This document shows, piece after piece, positions 44,301 to 53,829 of a DNA stretch of 64,000 nt (its first letter is position 1; every line of letters starts with the position of its first letter). The DNA is from UBA1724 sp051884615. Lineage in GTDB: Bacteria; Verrucomicrobiota; Lentisphaeria; Oligosphaerales; Oligosphaeraceae. Below the pieces are notes generated by a model. It was not told where the DNA came from. It did not search any database and saw nothing but the letters and a program-made list of their open reading frames with translations. The translations under genes were made by a program, and so were the position numbers. The stretch lies in assembly GCA_051884615.1 (NCBI GenBank), contig JBJEVT010000041.1:1-64000 (forward strand), given 5' to 3'.

Positions 44301-47300
44301 CTAGCGCTCCAGGTGGAAGACCCGGGTGGCGAGGGGGGCGAAGCGGACGTAGAAGACCCCTTCCTCGTCCACGGGGAAGACCTCGCCGCTCATCAAATCC
44401 GTGGCACGGCGCAGGGTCTTGTCCGGCAGGGAGATGCGTTTCTCCCCGCCGTCCTTCACGCAGACTGCCAGCACCTCCGGGGAAGCCCAGACCTGGTCGC
44501 CGCTCTCCACATAGCGGTGGATTCCCGCCCTGCGCATCAGGGCGGCGAGCAGGGGTTCCGGGGCGGTGAAGGAGCAGCAGAAGGCGGTGACGCCGCCCGC
44601 GGGATTCTCCAGGGCGCCGGCGATGGCATTTCCCGCGGCGTCCCGTCCCAGCCGGATCAAGCCGGGGAAGTTTTTGGTCAAGCGTCCCACGATGTACTGT
44701 CCGTCCCCGTCCTGCCAGGTGCCGGTGGGGAATCCGGAGCCGGTCTCCTCCCGTTCCAGCCAGCCCTTTCGGGCGAGGAGGTGGAGTTTGGCGGGGGCGG
44801 CGTTTTGCCGGAAGTATTCCAGGGGGAGTCCGGTGATTCTGCGGGCGGCCTCGGTGGGGGTGGAATCCTCCCGGCAGGGGATGATGCCGGGGGTGCCCAG
44901 GAAGAGGATGCTGCGTCCTTCCGCCTTCAGTTTCTCCAGGATTTCCGTCTGCCGGGGATCCTCCTGGAAGCTGGTGGGGAGAATCAGGAGGCGGAGGCGG
45001 GCGGGGAGGCGTTCCAGGTCGGAGGCCAGATAGACCTCGTAGGGGGTGCCCATGGTGGACAGGGCCTTCTGGTTCATCAGGGCGGCGTTGTGGATGGGGG
45101 GGCAGCTCATGGTCACCCAGTCCAGGGAAGGCTCGTCCAGCACCAGGGCGACCTGGGCGACGCTCTCCCGGGAATATTCCAGGGTGATCTTCCGGGAGAC
45201 CCGGGTGAGCTCCGTGATGGCGTCCAGCAGCAGGGGGGAATGGAATTGGATGTGGCCCACGTCGAACCACCACTGCGCCATGCCGCTGAGGAGATTGTGG
45301 AGCACCTCCTTGTGCTGCTGGAGCACATCTCCCTCGGGGGTGTCGGGGCGTCCCAGAGTCACGTTGGGGGTGTCGTATGTGCGGATGTCGTTCTCCACGA
45401 ACCAGAATTTGTTATGGAGCTGAAGGGTGTCCGCCGCGCCCAGGGGGTAGGAGAGTCCTGCGCCGCCCACCTGCCGCAGCTGGTATCCCGTGGGGCTGCA
45501 GAGGAAATCCAGCCAGGGGGACTCCATGAGTTTGCCCACGGCCAGGTGTCCGGAGTTCATCAGGGGGATGGAGCCGGCCAGCTCCACATAGTATCCGTAG
45601 AAGGCGCCCACCAGGAGGCGGTTCTCCGTGGCCTCCTTCACCACCCGGCAGAAGCGTTCGATGCATTCAGCCACATTCTCGCTGTGATACCGGAGATAGT
45701 CCGCGTGGCGTCGGGCGTCGGGGCTGCCCAGGGGGCGCACCCCGGCGTAGGCGGCGGCGAACCGCTCCCAGGGCAGAGGCATGGCCGCGGTCTCCAGGGT
45801 GACCCGGGGGTCCCCCCATGCCTTCCGGAGGGCGTCGTCATTCCCGTATTTCCGGGTCAGCCAGCGGCGGAAGGCCTCCCGGGCGGGGCGGGAATAGTCT
45901 CCCACCCGATTGTCGAAGCTGCCCCACTCCATCCATTCCTCCGTGTGTCCGCTGGCCAGCACGAAGCCGGCCACCCGGTCCGCATAGGGGCTTTCCCGGA
46001 TGAACTGGATCATGTTCCGCAGTCCGGTCTCCGTGTAGTCCCGCCAGAGGGCGCTGGCCCAGGAGGGGACGGGGCGTCCCTGATGCCAGACGAAGGGAGC
46101 GGGGGGCGTTTCCTTGTCGAAGGGGTTGGCCACCATGGCGACCTCCTCGGGATGGGCGGCGGTCCACCAGAGGGGGGCGTGGAGATAGAGGCGCACGATC
46201 ACCATGGCATCGGGATTCACAGCCAGGGTGTTCCGCATCCGGCTGTCGAACTGGGCGTAGTCGTAGCGTCCCGGCGCGTATTCCGTCAGGGTTTCCAAGC
46301 CGTAGCCTCCCTCCGTGGGCGTGGAGCAGAATCCGAAGAGATTCACACCTGCCTGGGAGAAGACGCGGATGCCTTCCGGGCCTTCGGTGGTGTAGGTCGC
46401 CCGCATGATGCCGGGCACCGGCTCCTCTCCCTGGAAGATGGTGGGGCGGCCCTTCCAGGGTCTCACGGACATCCGGGGCAGCTCCGGATTTCTTCCCTGG
46501 ATCCGAGCGGTCCATTCCATGTTCTCCAACTCCGCTTCGCCGCACTCCAGGCGAATGCGATAGGTGCCCTCCCGCAGGAAAGGCGTGAGAGCCAGGGAAG
46601 CGGTCTCACGGCTCCAGACCATTCCCTCCTGCCGCACATCCTCCAGCTCCACGGGCACGGGAGGCACCGAGGGGTCCTGCCCCTCCCGCAGCAGGGTCAG
46701 GCGCGCCTTGGCCAGCAGGGGCGCCCTGCCCTGGAACTCCGCCCGGAAGCCCGGCAGCACAAAATCCTCCCCCGCCACCAAAGTCTCCGGAAGCTCGCCC
46801 TCCCACTGCACCCGGCCCTGGCAGGCCACCTCGTCCTCCCCCCGGATCTCCCCGATCTGGACGTGGATGAGCTCCCCGGGATTCACGGGTCCCATCCAGA
46901 AGACGAACTTTCCGAAGGGGCGAAACAGCGGCAGGGGGGAGAGAGCCTCGGGGGCGTTGCCGCCGATGGCCTCGGGCGCCACGGAGAAGACGTACTCGTG
47001 CCATTCCCCGTCGGGGGGCAGTTCAGGCTGGTAGTGGAAATACCATCCATAGTAGTTCGTGGTGCCCACCACGCCCTCCCGGGAGGTCAGCCAGCCGGGA
47101 TGGAAGCCCAGGGGCTTGTCCCCCAGGTTGCGCAGGCGGAAGATGATCTTCTGGCAAGCCCGGACGCCCCGGGGGAAGGCCAGGGAGAAGGGATAGTTGA
47201 CGCTGGGATCCCGCAGGGGGCGCAGGCGAATCTCCGTGGCGTTTTCCCCGGGCACATGGCGCATGAGGAAATCGCCCAGGACGTTCATGTTCTCCTCCCC

Positions 47301-47432
47301 CCAGGGGAAATCCGTCTCGAAATAGCTGGCGTTCTCCCCGGAGTAGTACACCTCCCGGTGGACGGCATCGGCCGTCAGGACTTGGGGGAAGACCAGGCAG
47401 GAGAGAAGCAAGAGGCAGGAAAGGAACCGCAT
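44301..47432 (-). CDS. Secreted GH42/beta-galactosidase-like glycoside hydrolase
   Basis: A 1043-residue exported enzyme. The signal peptide is MRFLSCLLLLSCLVFPQVLT. N-terminal beta-sandwiches occupy about 25-320, with a module like GWYFHYQPELPPDGEWHEYV. The clan GH-A barrel runs from about 340 (VFSQAGVNLFGFCSTPTEGG) through APLWWTAAHPEE. The likely acid/base region is AGFVLASGHTEEWMEWG near 490, and a nucleophile candidate is Glu in KFWFVENDIRTYD near 670. A trimerisation-like flavodoxin domain follows (VALVLDEPSLDW; LRLLILPTSFQED), as in GH42. The ATG at 47432 starts the signal peptide; the frame extends 28 codons upstream without a better start. The substrate is not certain. Confidence 0.75.
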   Translation of the reverse strand: MRFLSCLLLLSCLVFPQVLTADAVHREVYYSGENASYFETDFPWGEENMNVLGDFLMRHVPGENATEIRLRPLRDPSVNYPFSLAFPRGVRACQKIIFRLRNLGDKPLGFHPGWLTSREGVVGTTNYYGWYFHYQPELPPDGEWHEYVFSVAPEAIGGNAPEALSPLPLFRPFGKFVFWMGPVNPGELIHVQIGEIRGEDEVACQGRVQWEGELPETLVAGEDFVLPGFRAEFQGRAPLLAKARLTLLREGQDPSVPPVPVELEDVRQEGMVWSRETASLALTPFLREGTYRIRLECGEAELENMEWTARIQGRNPELPRMSVRPWKGRPTIFQGEEPVPGIMRATYTTEGPEGIRVFSQAGVNLFGFCSTPTEGGYGLETLTEYAPGRYDYAQFDSRMRNTLAVNPDAMVIVRLYLHAPLWWTAAHPEEVAMVANPFDKETPPAPFVWHQGRPVPSWASALWRDYTETGLRNMIQFIRESPYADRVAGFVLASGHTEEWMEWGSFDNRVGDYSRPAREAFRRWLTRKYGNDDALRKAWGDPRVTLETAAMPLPWERFAAAYAGVRPLGSPDARRHADYLRYHSENVAECIERFCRVVKEATENRLLVGAFYGYYVELAGSIPLMNSGHLAVGKLMESPWLDFLCSPTGYQLRQVGGAGLSYPLGAADTLQLHNKFWFVENDIRTYDTPNVTLGRPDTPEGDVLQQHKEVLHNLLSGMAQWWFDVGHIQFHSPLLLDAITELTRVSRKITLEYSRESVAQVALVLDEPSLDWVTMSCPPIHNAALMNQKALSTMGTPYEVYLASDLERLPARLRLLILPTSFQEDPRQTEILEKLKAEGRSILFLGTPGIIPCREDSTPTEAARRITGLPLEYFRQNAAPAKLHLLARKGWLEREETGSGFPTGTWQDGDGQYIVGRLTKNFPGLIRLGRDAAGNAIAGALENPAGGVTAFCCSFTAPEPLLAALMRRAGIHRYVESGDQVWASPEVLAVCVKDGGEKRISLPDKTLRRATDLMSGEVFPVDEEGVFYVRFAPLATRVFHLER

Positions 47433-47609
47433 GGCAAGTCGGGAAGAGGGGGGGCGAAAGCAAAGGGGGGAAAAGGAAACGAAGGCAAGATAATGCCCCT
47501 TTCCCTCTCTGCCCAACCCCGCCGCCGCCAGGGAACCCCCTAGGAAGCCGCATTATAGTACAACACTTCGACTCATCCCCCCCGACGATACCTTTTCCAG
47601 GATTCCACT
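47433..47609. promoter_or_regulatory. Divergent promoter region between GH42-like and GH78 genes
   Basis: A 177-nt segment separates two divergent sugar-degradation genes. The minus strand contains a perfect -10 TATAAT (forward ATTATA, 47552-47557) directed at the GH42-like gene, and the plus strand overlaps it with TATAGT (47554-47559) directed at the rhamnosidase gene. No convincing -35 hexamer is found on either side, which fits activator-dependent or weak promoters. The shared AT core suggests joint control. Confidence 0.45.
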
Positions 47610-50312
47610 ATGCCCCGCCATCCCTCCGGTTCTCCTTGCCACCACGCCCACCCTCACGAGGAAGGAGAGACCTCCCCCGCCTTCGTCACCCCCTGCAATC
47701 TCCAGGTGGAATACAAGAGCAACCCCCTGGGGATGGACGAGGAACGCCCCCGCTTCAGCTATCAGCTGGGGGGAGCCACCCGGCAGGTGGCGCGGCAGCT
47801 CCAGGTCTTCCCGGAGGACAGCCGCACCCCCCTGTGGGATTCCGGCTGGGAAGAGACCGGCCTCTCCCAGCAAATCGTCTACCAGGGCGCCCCGCTGCAG
47901 CCCTTCCAACGCTATCAGTGGCGGGTGCGGGTGAAGGACGCCACAGGGGAAATCTGCCCCTGGACCGACCGGAAGGAAAACTTCTTCGAGACGGGTTTTC
48001 TCCGGACCGCCTGGGACAAGAGCCAGTGGATCGGCTTCTGGCCCGGCGTCCGGGTCTGCCAGCATCCCCAGCTCTTCTTCCGGGAATTCGACCTGCCCGC
48101 CGGGAATCCCGTGGTCCGCGCCCGGCTCTATGTCACCGCCCTGGGATGCTACGAGGCGGAGGTCAACGGGACGGTGGTCTCCTGGCCCCTGGCGCCCGGC
48201 TGGACCAGCTACGCCAAACGCACCCAGTACCAGGCCTACGACGTGACCCCCTGCCTGAAGAAGGGCGGGAACATCCTCTGGCTCACCCTGGCCAGCGGAT
48301 GGTTTGACGGACGCATCGCCGGACAGTGGACCGAGGGACACCCCGCCTACGGGGAAAACGAGGCCATCCGCGCCCAGCTCCACCTGGACTTCAAGGACGG
48401 CTCCCGCCAAATCCTGGGCACCGACCAGGAGTTCCAAAGCGCCCACTGGGGCGGCGCCCTCCGCATGAGCGACATCTACGACGGCGAGCTCTGCCAGGCA
48501 TGGCGAAGCAAGGAAATGGCGCGGCGGCAGGCCCACGCCCCCGCCGTCCTCTTCCCCCAGATCTCCGTGGACATCACCTGGAACAGCGGACCCCAGGTGG
48601 CGCGGCTTGCCGTCCGGGAACCGGTCTCCATCACCCGCCGCTGCCCCGGCACCTATGTGGTGGACTTCGGGCAGAACTTCACGGGCAGGGAAATCCTCCG
48701 CCTCAAGAACACGGTGCGGGGAGCCACCATCACCGTCAAGCACGGGGAGATGCTGGAGAAGGACGGCTCGGTGTATGTCACCAATCTCCGGGGGGCCAAG
48801 GCCATGACCACCCTGATCTGCGACACCGCCAAGGAAACTCTCTACGAGCCCACCTTCACCTTCTACGGCTTCCGCTATCTGGAGGTCTCCGGCTGGCCCG
48901 GCCGAGCCCCCACCCGGAAGGACATCCAGGCCGCCGTCCTCTCCAGCGACCTGAAGCGCACCGGACTCTTCCAGTGCTCCCATCCCCTGGTGAACCGGCT
49001 CTTTGACAACGTGGGATGGGGATTGCGCTCCAATCTCCTGGACGTGCCCACGGACTGCCCCCAGAGAGACGAACGCTTCGGCTGGACCGGCGACACCCAG
49101 GTGGTCTGCAACACCGCCACCTACTGCCTCCAGGCCCCCGACTTCTACACCAAGTGGCTGGTGGATTTCAATCTGGACCAGCTCCCCAACGGCAACTACC
49201 CCAATGTCTCCCCCAATCCCAGGCCCGGCGCCATCCCCGCCACCGACTTCCCCGGCCCCGCCTGGCAGGACGCCGCCATCCTGGTCCCCTGGCAGCTCTA
49301 CCGAAAATACGGCGACACCCGCATCCTGGAACGCTTCTTCCCCCAGATGGACCGCTTCCTCCAATATGTGGTGGACTACTCCCACGGAAGCTACGTCCCC
49401 GAGCCGCCCCGCTTCGGAGACTGGCTCCATGACAACGCCCCCACCAGCATCCCCTTCATCGCCACCGCCTATCTGGCGGGAATGCTCAAGCTGCTGGCGC
49501 GGATCGCCGGAATCCTGGGGCGGGAGAAGGACGAGAAACGGCTCTCCACCCAGGCCCGCAAGGCCCGGAAAGCCTTCCAGGAGCGCTTCCTGGATCCCGC
49601 CACGGGACTGAAGGAGGCCACCCAGTGCGCCATGCTGCTTGCCCTCCACTTCGATCTGCTTCCCGAAAAGTGGGTGCGCCCCACCGTGGAAGCCCTGGTG
49701 AAGGACATCCGGGAGAACCGCCATCTCCATCTCTCCACCGGCTTCGTGGGCACGCCCCTCCTGCTGCCGGTGCTGAGCCGCTTCGGCCAGAGCGACCTGG
49801 CCTACGAGCTCCTCCTCCAGACCACCTATCCCGGATGGCTCTATCCCGTCACCCAGGGCGCCACCACCATGTGGGAACGCTGGAACAGCTACACCGAGAA
49901 GGATGGCTTCGGCGACATGAACATGAACTCCTTCAACCACTACGCCTATGGCGCGGTGGCGGAGTGGTTCTTCGAGACGGTGGGCGGCATCCAGCCCATC
50001 GAGGACGATCCCGAGGCCGTCGCCTTCAAGCGCTTCCGCCTCGCCCCCCGCCCCGGAAAGGCCCTGGACAGCGCCCACACCCTCTTCGTCTCCCCCTACG
50101 GCGCCATCTTCTCCGCCTGGGAACGCCAGCCCGCCAAAAAAGGGAGCCGGCTGCTCTGGAACTTCTTCGTCCCCTACAACACCACGGCGGAAATCACCCT
50201 GCCCCCCGGCAAGGTAGTGGATTTCCTGGGCGAGCAGGAGCTGGTGCATGACCAGAAGGGCGGGCTTCTTGCCCTGCCCGGAGAATACACCATCCTCCTC
50301 CAGGAAGAGTAG
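47610..50312 (+). CDS. Alpha-L-rhamnosidase (GH78)
   Basis: A 900-residue enzyme of the classical bacterial rhamnosidase layout: an N-terminal beta domain with NPLGMDEERPRFSYQL at about 40, then beta-sandwich domains (APGWTSYAKRTQYQAYDVTP; RTYVVDFGQNFTGRE-like block near 350). The catalytic (alpha/alpha)6 barrel starts near 460 with the hallmark DVPTDCPQRDERFGWTGD. Later barrel motifs are GDWLHDNAP and TQGATTMWERWNSY. The catalytic Glu and Asp positions appear intact. There is no signal peptide, so it is probably intracellular, cleaving alpha-rhamnosides taken up after outside trimming. The gene is divergent from the GH42-like gene; rbgA begins only 33 nt after it. Confidence 0.9.
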   Translation: MPRHPSGSPCHHAHPHEEGETSPAFVTPCNLQVEYKSNPLGMDEERPRFSYQLGGATRQVARQLQVFPEDSRTPLWDSGWEETGLSQQIVYQGAPLQPFQRYQWRVRVKDATGEICPWTDRKENFFETGFLRTAWDKSQWIGFWPGVRVCQHPQLFFREFDLPAGNPVVRARLYVTALGCYEAEVNGTVVSWPLAPGWTSYAKRTQYQAYDVTPCLKKGGNILWLTLASGWFDGRIAGQWTEGHPAYGENEAIRAQLHLDFKDGSRQILGTDQEFQSAHWGGALRMSDIYDGELCQAWRSKEMARRQAHAPAVLFPQISVDITWNSGPQVARLAVREPVSITRRCPGTYVVDFGQNFTGREILRLKNTVRGATITVKHGEMLEKDGSVYVTNLRGAKAMTTLICDTAKETLYEPTFTFYGFRYLEVSGWPGRAPTRKDIQAAVLSSDLKRTGLFQCSHPLVNRLFDNVGWGLRSNLLDVPTDCPQRDERFGWTGDTQVVCNTATYCLQAPDFYTKWLVDFNLDQLPNGNYPNVSPNPRPGAIPATDFPGPAWQDAAILVPWQLYRKYGDTRILERFFPQMDRFLQYVVDYSHGSYVPEPPRFGDWLHDNAPTSIPFIATAYLAGMLKLLARIAGILGREKDEKRLSTQARKARKAFQERFLDPATGLKEATQCAMLLALHFDLLPEKWVRPTVEALVKDIRENRHLHLSTGFVGTPLLLPVLSRFGQSDLAYELLLQTTYPGWLYPVTQGATTMWERWNSYTEKDGFGDMNMNSFNHYAYGAVAEWFFETVGGIQPIEDDPEAVAFKRFRLAPRPGKALDSAHTLFVSPYGAIFSAWERQPAKKGSRLLWNFFVPYNTTAEITLPPGKVVDFLGEQELVHDQKGGLLALPGEYTILLQEE

Positions 50313-50345
50313 CCCCGTTCCCCCACCACGGAGACCCGACCCCCT

Positions 50346-51254
50346 ATGGCTGACGCACTCGGAGACCAACTCCCCCGGAACCTCTGGTATCCCGGACATA
50401 TGCTCAAGGGCGAGACGGCCATGCGCAACGCCCTCTCCCTGGTGGACATGGTGGTGCTCCTGGCCGACGCCCGCGCCCCCATGGCCACCCGGAATCCCCG
50501 CCTGGAGCAACGCCTCATCCAACGCCCCCGGATCCTGGCCGCCAACAAGGCCGACCTGGCCGCCCCCCACCTCAGCAAACGCTGGCGGGACTATTTCGCC
50601 AGCCAGGGGGAGAACCTGCTGCTGCTGGATGCCAGCCGGCTCCGGAAGCCCGAGGCCATCGTCGCCCAATGGCGGGAGTTCGCCCTGGAGCAGAGGCGGC
50701 TGCGGGGAGCCACCCGCCCCCTCCTTCGCCCGGTCCGCATCATGATCGTGGGCATCCCCAACATCGGGAAATCCACCCTGGTGAACCACCTGAAGGAGCG
50801 GAAGGTGGCCAAAGTGGCGGACAAGCCCGGCGTCACCCGCTCCAATCAATGGGTCACCCTGGCGGGAGGACAGGTGGAACTCCTGGACACCCCCGGCGTC
50901 CTCTGGCCCCAGCTGCGGGACAAGTCCCAGGAACTCCTCCTCACCCTCCTGGGCAACATCCCCGACGGCAGCACCGACCCCGTCCTCACCGCCACCTTCC
51001 TCCTGGAAAAGCTCCTCTCCCTCCCCCTCCGGGACCCCCTCGCCCCCCTCCAGCTCCCGGAAATCCCCGCCCATCCCCAGGAAATCCTCCAGGTCCTGGC
51101 ACGGCGCAGAGGGCTCCTGGGCAACGGAGGAGAACCCTCCCTCCCCAAGGCCGCCGCCGTCCTCCTGAAGGAGTTCCGCTCCGGCGGACTGGGAAGAATC
51201 ACCCTGGAAATGCCCCCGGATCCCCCCGAGGAGAAGGAGACCGCCCTCCCATGA
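50346..51254 (+). CDS. rbgA: Ribosome biogenesis GTPase RbgA/YlqF
   Basis: A 302-residue circularly permuted GTPase that assists 50S subunit assembly. The G4 motif AANKADLA (near 59) precedes the G1 P-loop VGIPNIGKSTLVNHL near 135, and G3 DTPGVLWPQ comes later near 180. The N-terminal WYPGHMLKGETAMRNAL is typical. The C-terminal RNA-binding domain contains LAPLQLPEIPAHPQEIL. Its ATGA stop/start overlap with truB indicates co-translation. It opens a housekeeping run that continues through aroE. Confidence 0.9.
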   Translation: MADALGDQLPRNLWYPGHMLKGETAMRNALSLVDMVVLLADARAPMATRNPRLEQRLIQRPRILAANKADLAAPHLSKRWRDYFASQGENLLLLDASRLRKPEAIVAQWREFALEQRRLRGATRPLLRPVRIMIVGIPNIGKSTLVNHLKERKVAKVADKPGVTRSNQWVTLAGGQVELLDTPGVLWPQLRDKSQELLLTLLGNIPDGSTDPVLTATFLLEKLLSLPLRDPLAPLQLPEIPAHPQEILQVLARRRGLLGNGGEPSLPKAAAVLLKEFRSGGLGRITLEMPPDPPEEKETALP

Positions 51255-51958
51255 ACCGAAAGAACGCCAACCACGTGGATGGCATCCTCCTGGTGGACAA
51301 GCCAGCGGATTGGACCAGCTTCGACGTGGTCAACCTCATCCGACGCCAATTCCATCTGGACAAGACGGGACACTGCGGCACCCTGGACCCCTTCGCCACC
51401 GGCCTTCTGGTGGTGCTCCTGGGCAAGGCCACCCGCCTCCAGGATTCCCTGATGGCCCGGGAGAAGACCTACTCCGGCACCCTGCGCCTGGGAGAGGAGA
51501 CGGAGACCGAGGACCTGACCGGGGAAACGGTGCGCACCCTCCCCCTCCCCCCGGACCTGACCCTGGAAGCCCTCCAGCGCCAGGCCGACACCTTCCTGGG
51601 AGACATCCTCCAGCGTCCCCCCATGCACTCCGCCATCAAAATCCACGGGCAGCCCCTCTACAAGCTTGCCCGGAAGGGACAGGAGGTGGAGCGCCCGCCC
51701 CGCCCGGTCCACATCCGCTCTTTCCAGCTCCGGAATCTCCGGGGCGCCGACGTGGATTTCCTGGTGGAATGTTCCAAGGGCACCTACATCCGCACCCTGG
51801 GAGCGGATCTGGGACGCAAGACGGGATGCGGCGGCCATCTCCGCGCCCTTCGCCGCCTTCGCAGCGGCGACCACAAGGTGGAGGACGCCTTCCCCGTGGA
51901 CCTCATCCGCACCTGGGATCTGGAGGCGCTCCAGGCCCATCGGGAACCCCTGCCCTAG
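51251..51958 (+). CDS. truB: tRNA pseudouridine-55 synthase
   Basis: A 235-residue TruB that isomerises U55 in the T-loop of tRNAs. It opens GILLVDKPADWTSFDVV, the family start, with the catalytic Asp in KTGHCGTLDPFATGLLVVLL at about 44. KTYSGTLRLG and PMHSAIKIHGQPLYKLARKG are conserved thumb and core blocks. CSKGTYIRTLGADLG completes the active site. It is shorter than E. coli TruB because the C-terminal PUA domain is missing, as in some families. The start overlaps rbgA. A CT-rich 14-nt gap separates it from ribF. Confidence 0.92.
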   Translation: MNRKNANHVDGILLVDKPADWTSFDVVNLIRRQFHLDKTGHCGTLDPFATGLLVVLLGKATRLQDSLMAREKTYSGTLRLGEETETEDLTGETVRTLPLPPDLTLEALQRQADTFLGDILQRPPMHSAIKIHGQPLYKLARKGQEVERPPRPVHIRSFQLRNLRGADVDFLVECSKGTYIRTLGADLGRKTGCGGHLRALRRLRSGDHKVEDAFPVDLIRTWDLEALQAHREPLP

Positions 51959-51972
51959 CTTCTCCAGGCGCC

Positions 51973-52941
51973 ATGACCACCCCTTCCCCCCCTCCTCTCT
52001 CCTCCCTGCAGCGGCTGCAGGGAAGAATCGCCCTGGCCCTGGGGGTCTTCGACGGCGTGCACCGGGGGCATCAGGCGGTGCTCTCCACCCTGCTGCGGGA
52101 GGCCCGGGCCCGGGAAGCCACCCCCGTCGCCCTCTTCTTCGATCCCCCGCCCCGGCAGCTCCTCTTCCCCCAGGACGCCCCCAGGCTCCTCACCTCCCTG
52201 CCCGCCAAGGTGCGTCTTCTGCGGCAGGCCGGCATGGAGGAGGTCGTCTGCCTTCCCTTCACCCGGGAGCTCTCCCGCCTCACTCCACGGGAATTCTGGG
52301 AGGGATGGATTCTCTCCAACCCCACCCTCCAGATTCCTCTTCTCTGCGTGGGGGAGGACTGGCGGTTCGGCGCCGGAAACCAGGGAACCCTGGAGACCCT
52401 CCGCGCCCTGGCACGGGAGCAGAACATCCAGGTGACGGGCGTTCCCCCCCTCCTCTGCCGGGGCGAACGGATCTCCAGCACCCGGGTGCGCTCCGCCGTC
52501 GCCCAGGGAGACCTCTCCCTGGCGCGGGAACTGCTGGGACGCCCCTTCACCCTGGAGGGGGAAATCGTCCACGGACAGGGCAAGGCCCGCCGGTCCCTGG
52601 ACTGCCCCACCGCCAATCTGGAGGGAGACCATCTCCAGCTGCCCCCGCCCGGAGTCTATGCCGCCTGGACCCGGCTGGAGGACGCCTCCACCCCCCTCCC
52701 CGGCATCCTCTACATCGGGGAGGCACCCACCTTCCGGGGAGAGGGCAACGGACACCCCGTGGTGGAACTCCATCTCTTCCATTTCCAGGGAGACCTCTAC
52801 GGAAAGTCCGTCTCCATCGCCCCGGAGGCCTTCCTCCGGGAAAGCCGCCTCTTCCCCTCCCCCGACCTCCTGGCCCGGCAAATCCAGAAAGATATTCGCC
52901 AGGCCCATCTCATCCTCCAGAGGAATCCCCCCGCCCTCTGA
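51973..52941 (+). CDS. ribF: Bifunctional riboflavin kinase/FMN adenylyltransferase
   Basis: A 322-residue enzyme converting riboflavin to FMN and FAD. The N-terminal adenylyltransferase domain has LALGVFDGVHRGHQAVL at about 20-36, VGEDWRFGAGNQGTLETL, and the ISSTRVRSAVAQGD block near 175. The C-terminal flavokinase domain starts at about 190 with FTLEGEIVHGQGKARRSLDC followed by PTANLE; here Leu-Asp-Cys replaces the more usual Leu-Gly-Phe before PTAN. PVVELHLFHFQGDLYGK is the catalytic Glu strand. The order truB-ribF is common in bacteria. Confidence 0.92.
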   Translation: MTTPSPPPLSSLQRLQGRIALALGVFDGVHRGHQAVLSTLLREARAREATPVALFFDPPPRQLLFPQDAPRLLTSLPAKVRLLRQAGMEEVVCLPFTRELSRLTPREFWEGWILSNPTLQIPLLCVGEDWRFGAGNQGTLETLRALAREQNIQVTGVPPLLCRGERISSTRVRSAVAQGDLSLARELLGRPFTLEGEIVHGQGKARRSLDCPTANLEGDHLQLPPPGVYAAWTRLEDASTPLPGILYIGEAPTFRGEGNGHPVVELHLFHFQGDLYGKSVSIAPEAFLRESRLFPSPDLLARQIQKDIRQAHLILQRNPPAL

Positions 52942-52974
52942 TCCTCCCCCCACCACCACCGTTCCCCCTCTCCC

Positions 52975-53799
52975 ATGCCACGCTACGCCCTCCTGGGATG
53001 GCCCGTGGGCCACTCCCGCTCCCCCGGCATGCAGCTCGCCGGATTCCAGGCCCTGGGCATCCCCGCCACCTACGAATGCCTTGCCATCCCGCCGGAGGAA
53101 TTCACCACCAGGGTGGAGGAACTCCCCGGAAAGGGCTTCGCAGGCTGGAATGTCACCGTGCCCCACAAGGAACGGATGTTCCTCGCCTGCCACCAGGTTG
53201 CCGGAGAGGAGGCGCAGGCCGCCCATAGCGTCAACACCGTGGTGGTCCGGGAGGGCAAGACCTACGGATACTCCACCGACGGCATCGGCGTCGCCCGCGC
53301 CCTGGAACACGATTTCGGCATGAAGACCATGCCCCCACGCCAACTCTATCTGGGCGCGGGAGGCGCTGCCCAGGCCGCCGCCATGTTCGCCGCACGACAC
53401 GGCGCCACGGAACTCTTCCTGGCCAACCGCACCCTGGAAAAAGCCCGGCTCCTGGCAGAACGCATCCGCCAGAACGCCCCCCGGTGCCAGGTCCACACCC
53501 TCCCCCTCCCAGAAGCCCCCGACGCCCTTCCCCGCTGCGATATCCTGTTCCAGTGCACGTCCCTGGGACTCCACCCGGGAGACCCGCTCCCCATCCCCGT
53601 CGAAACAATCCCCAAGTCCCTCCCCGTCTTCGACTTCGTCTATACCCCATCCGCCTTCCGGGACGCCCTCCAGCAACGGGGAAACCCCGTCTCCGATGGC
53701 CTGGAAATGCTCCTCCAACAGGGAATGGAAAGCTTCCGCATCTGGACCGGACACCCCGCTCCCGAAAGGGAAATGCGGCAGGGGCTCCTCGCACAGTAG
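52975..53799 (+). CDS. aroE: Shikimate dehydrogenase (NADP+)
   Basis: A 274-residue enzyme reducing 3-dehydroshikimate in aromatic amino acid synthesis. It opens YALLGWPVGHSRSPGMQ, with the Ser pair of the substrate site. The catalytic Lys is in GWNVTVPHKERMF near 61, SVNTVVV lies near 82, and the Asp is in GYSTDGIGVARAL near 95. The Rossmann motif is YLGAGGAAQAAAM near 122. NRTLEKARLLAE, with Arg after Asn, indicates NADP preference. CTSLGLHPGD is typical. A C/T-rich leader precedes the ATG. No downstream gene follows for 460 nt. Confidence 0.93.
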   Translation: MPRYALLGWPVGHSRSPGMQLAGFQALGIPATYECLAIPPEEFTTRVEELPGKGFAGWNVTVPHKERMFLACHQVAGEEAQAAHSVNTVVVREGKTYGYSTDGIGVARALEHDFGMKTMPPRQLYLGAGGAAQAAAMFAARHGATELFLANRTLEKARLLAERIRQNAPRCQVHTLPLPEAPDALPRCDILFQCTSLGLHPGDPLPIPVETIPKSLPVFDFVYTPSAFRDALQQRGNPVSDGLEMLLQQGMESFRIWTGHPAPEREMRQGLLAQ

Positions 53800-53829
53800 G
53801 ATCCCGGTAACTTATTACGCTGACGCGGG

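Noticed and set aside
41430..47543. A 2037-codon open frame on the plus strand across the GH20-type and GH42-like genes
   Set aside because: It is antisense to three clear genes. GC-rich third positions leave the opposite frame free of stops; its product is Gly/His/Glu/Val-rich with no domain pattern.
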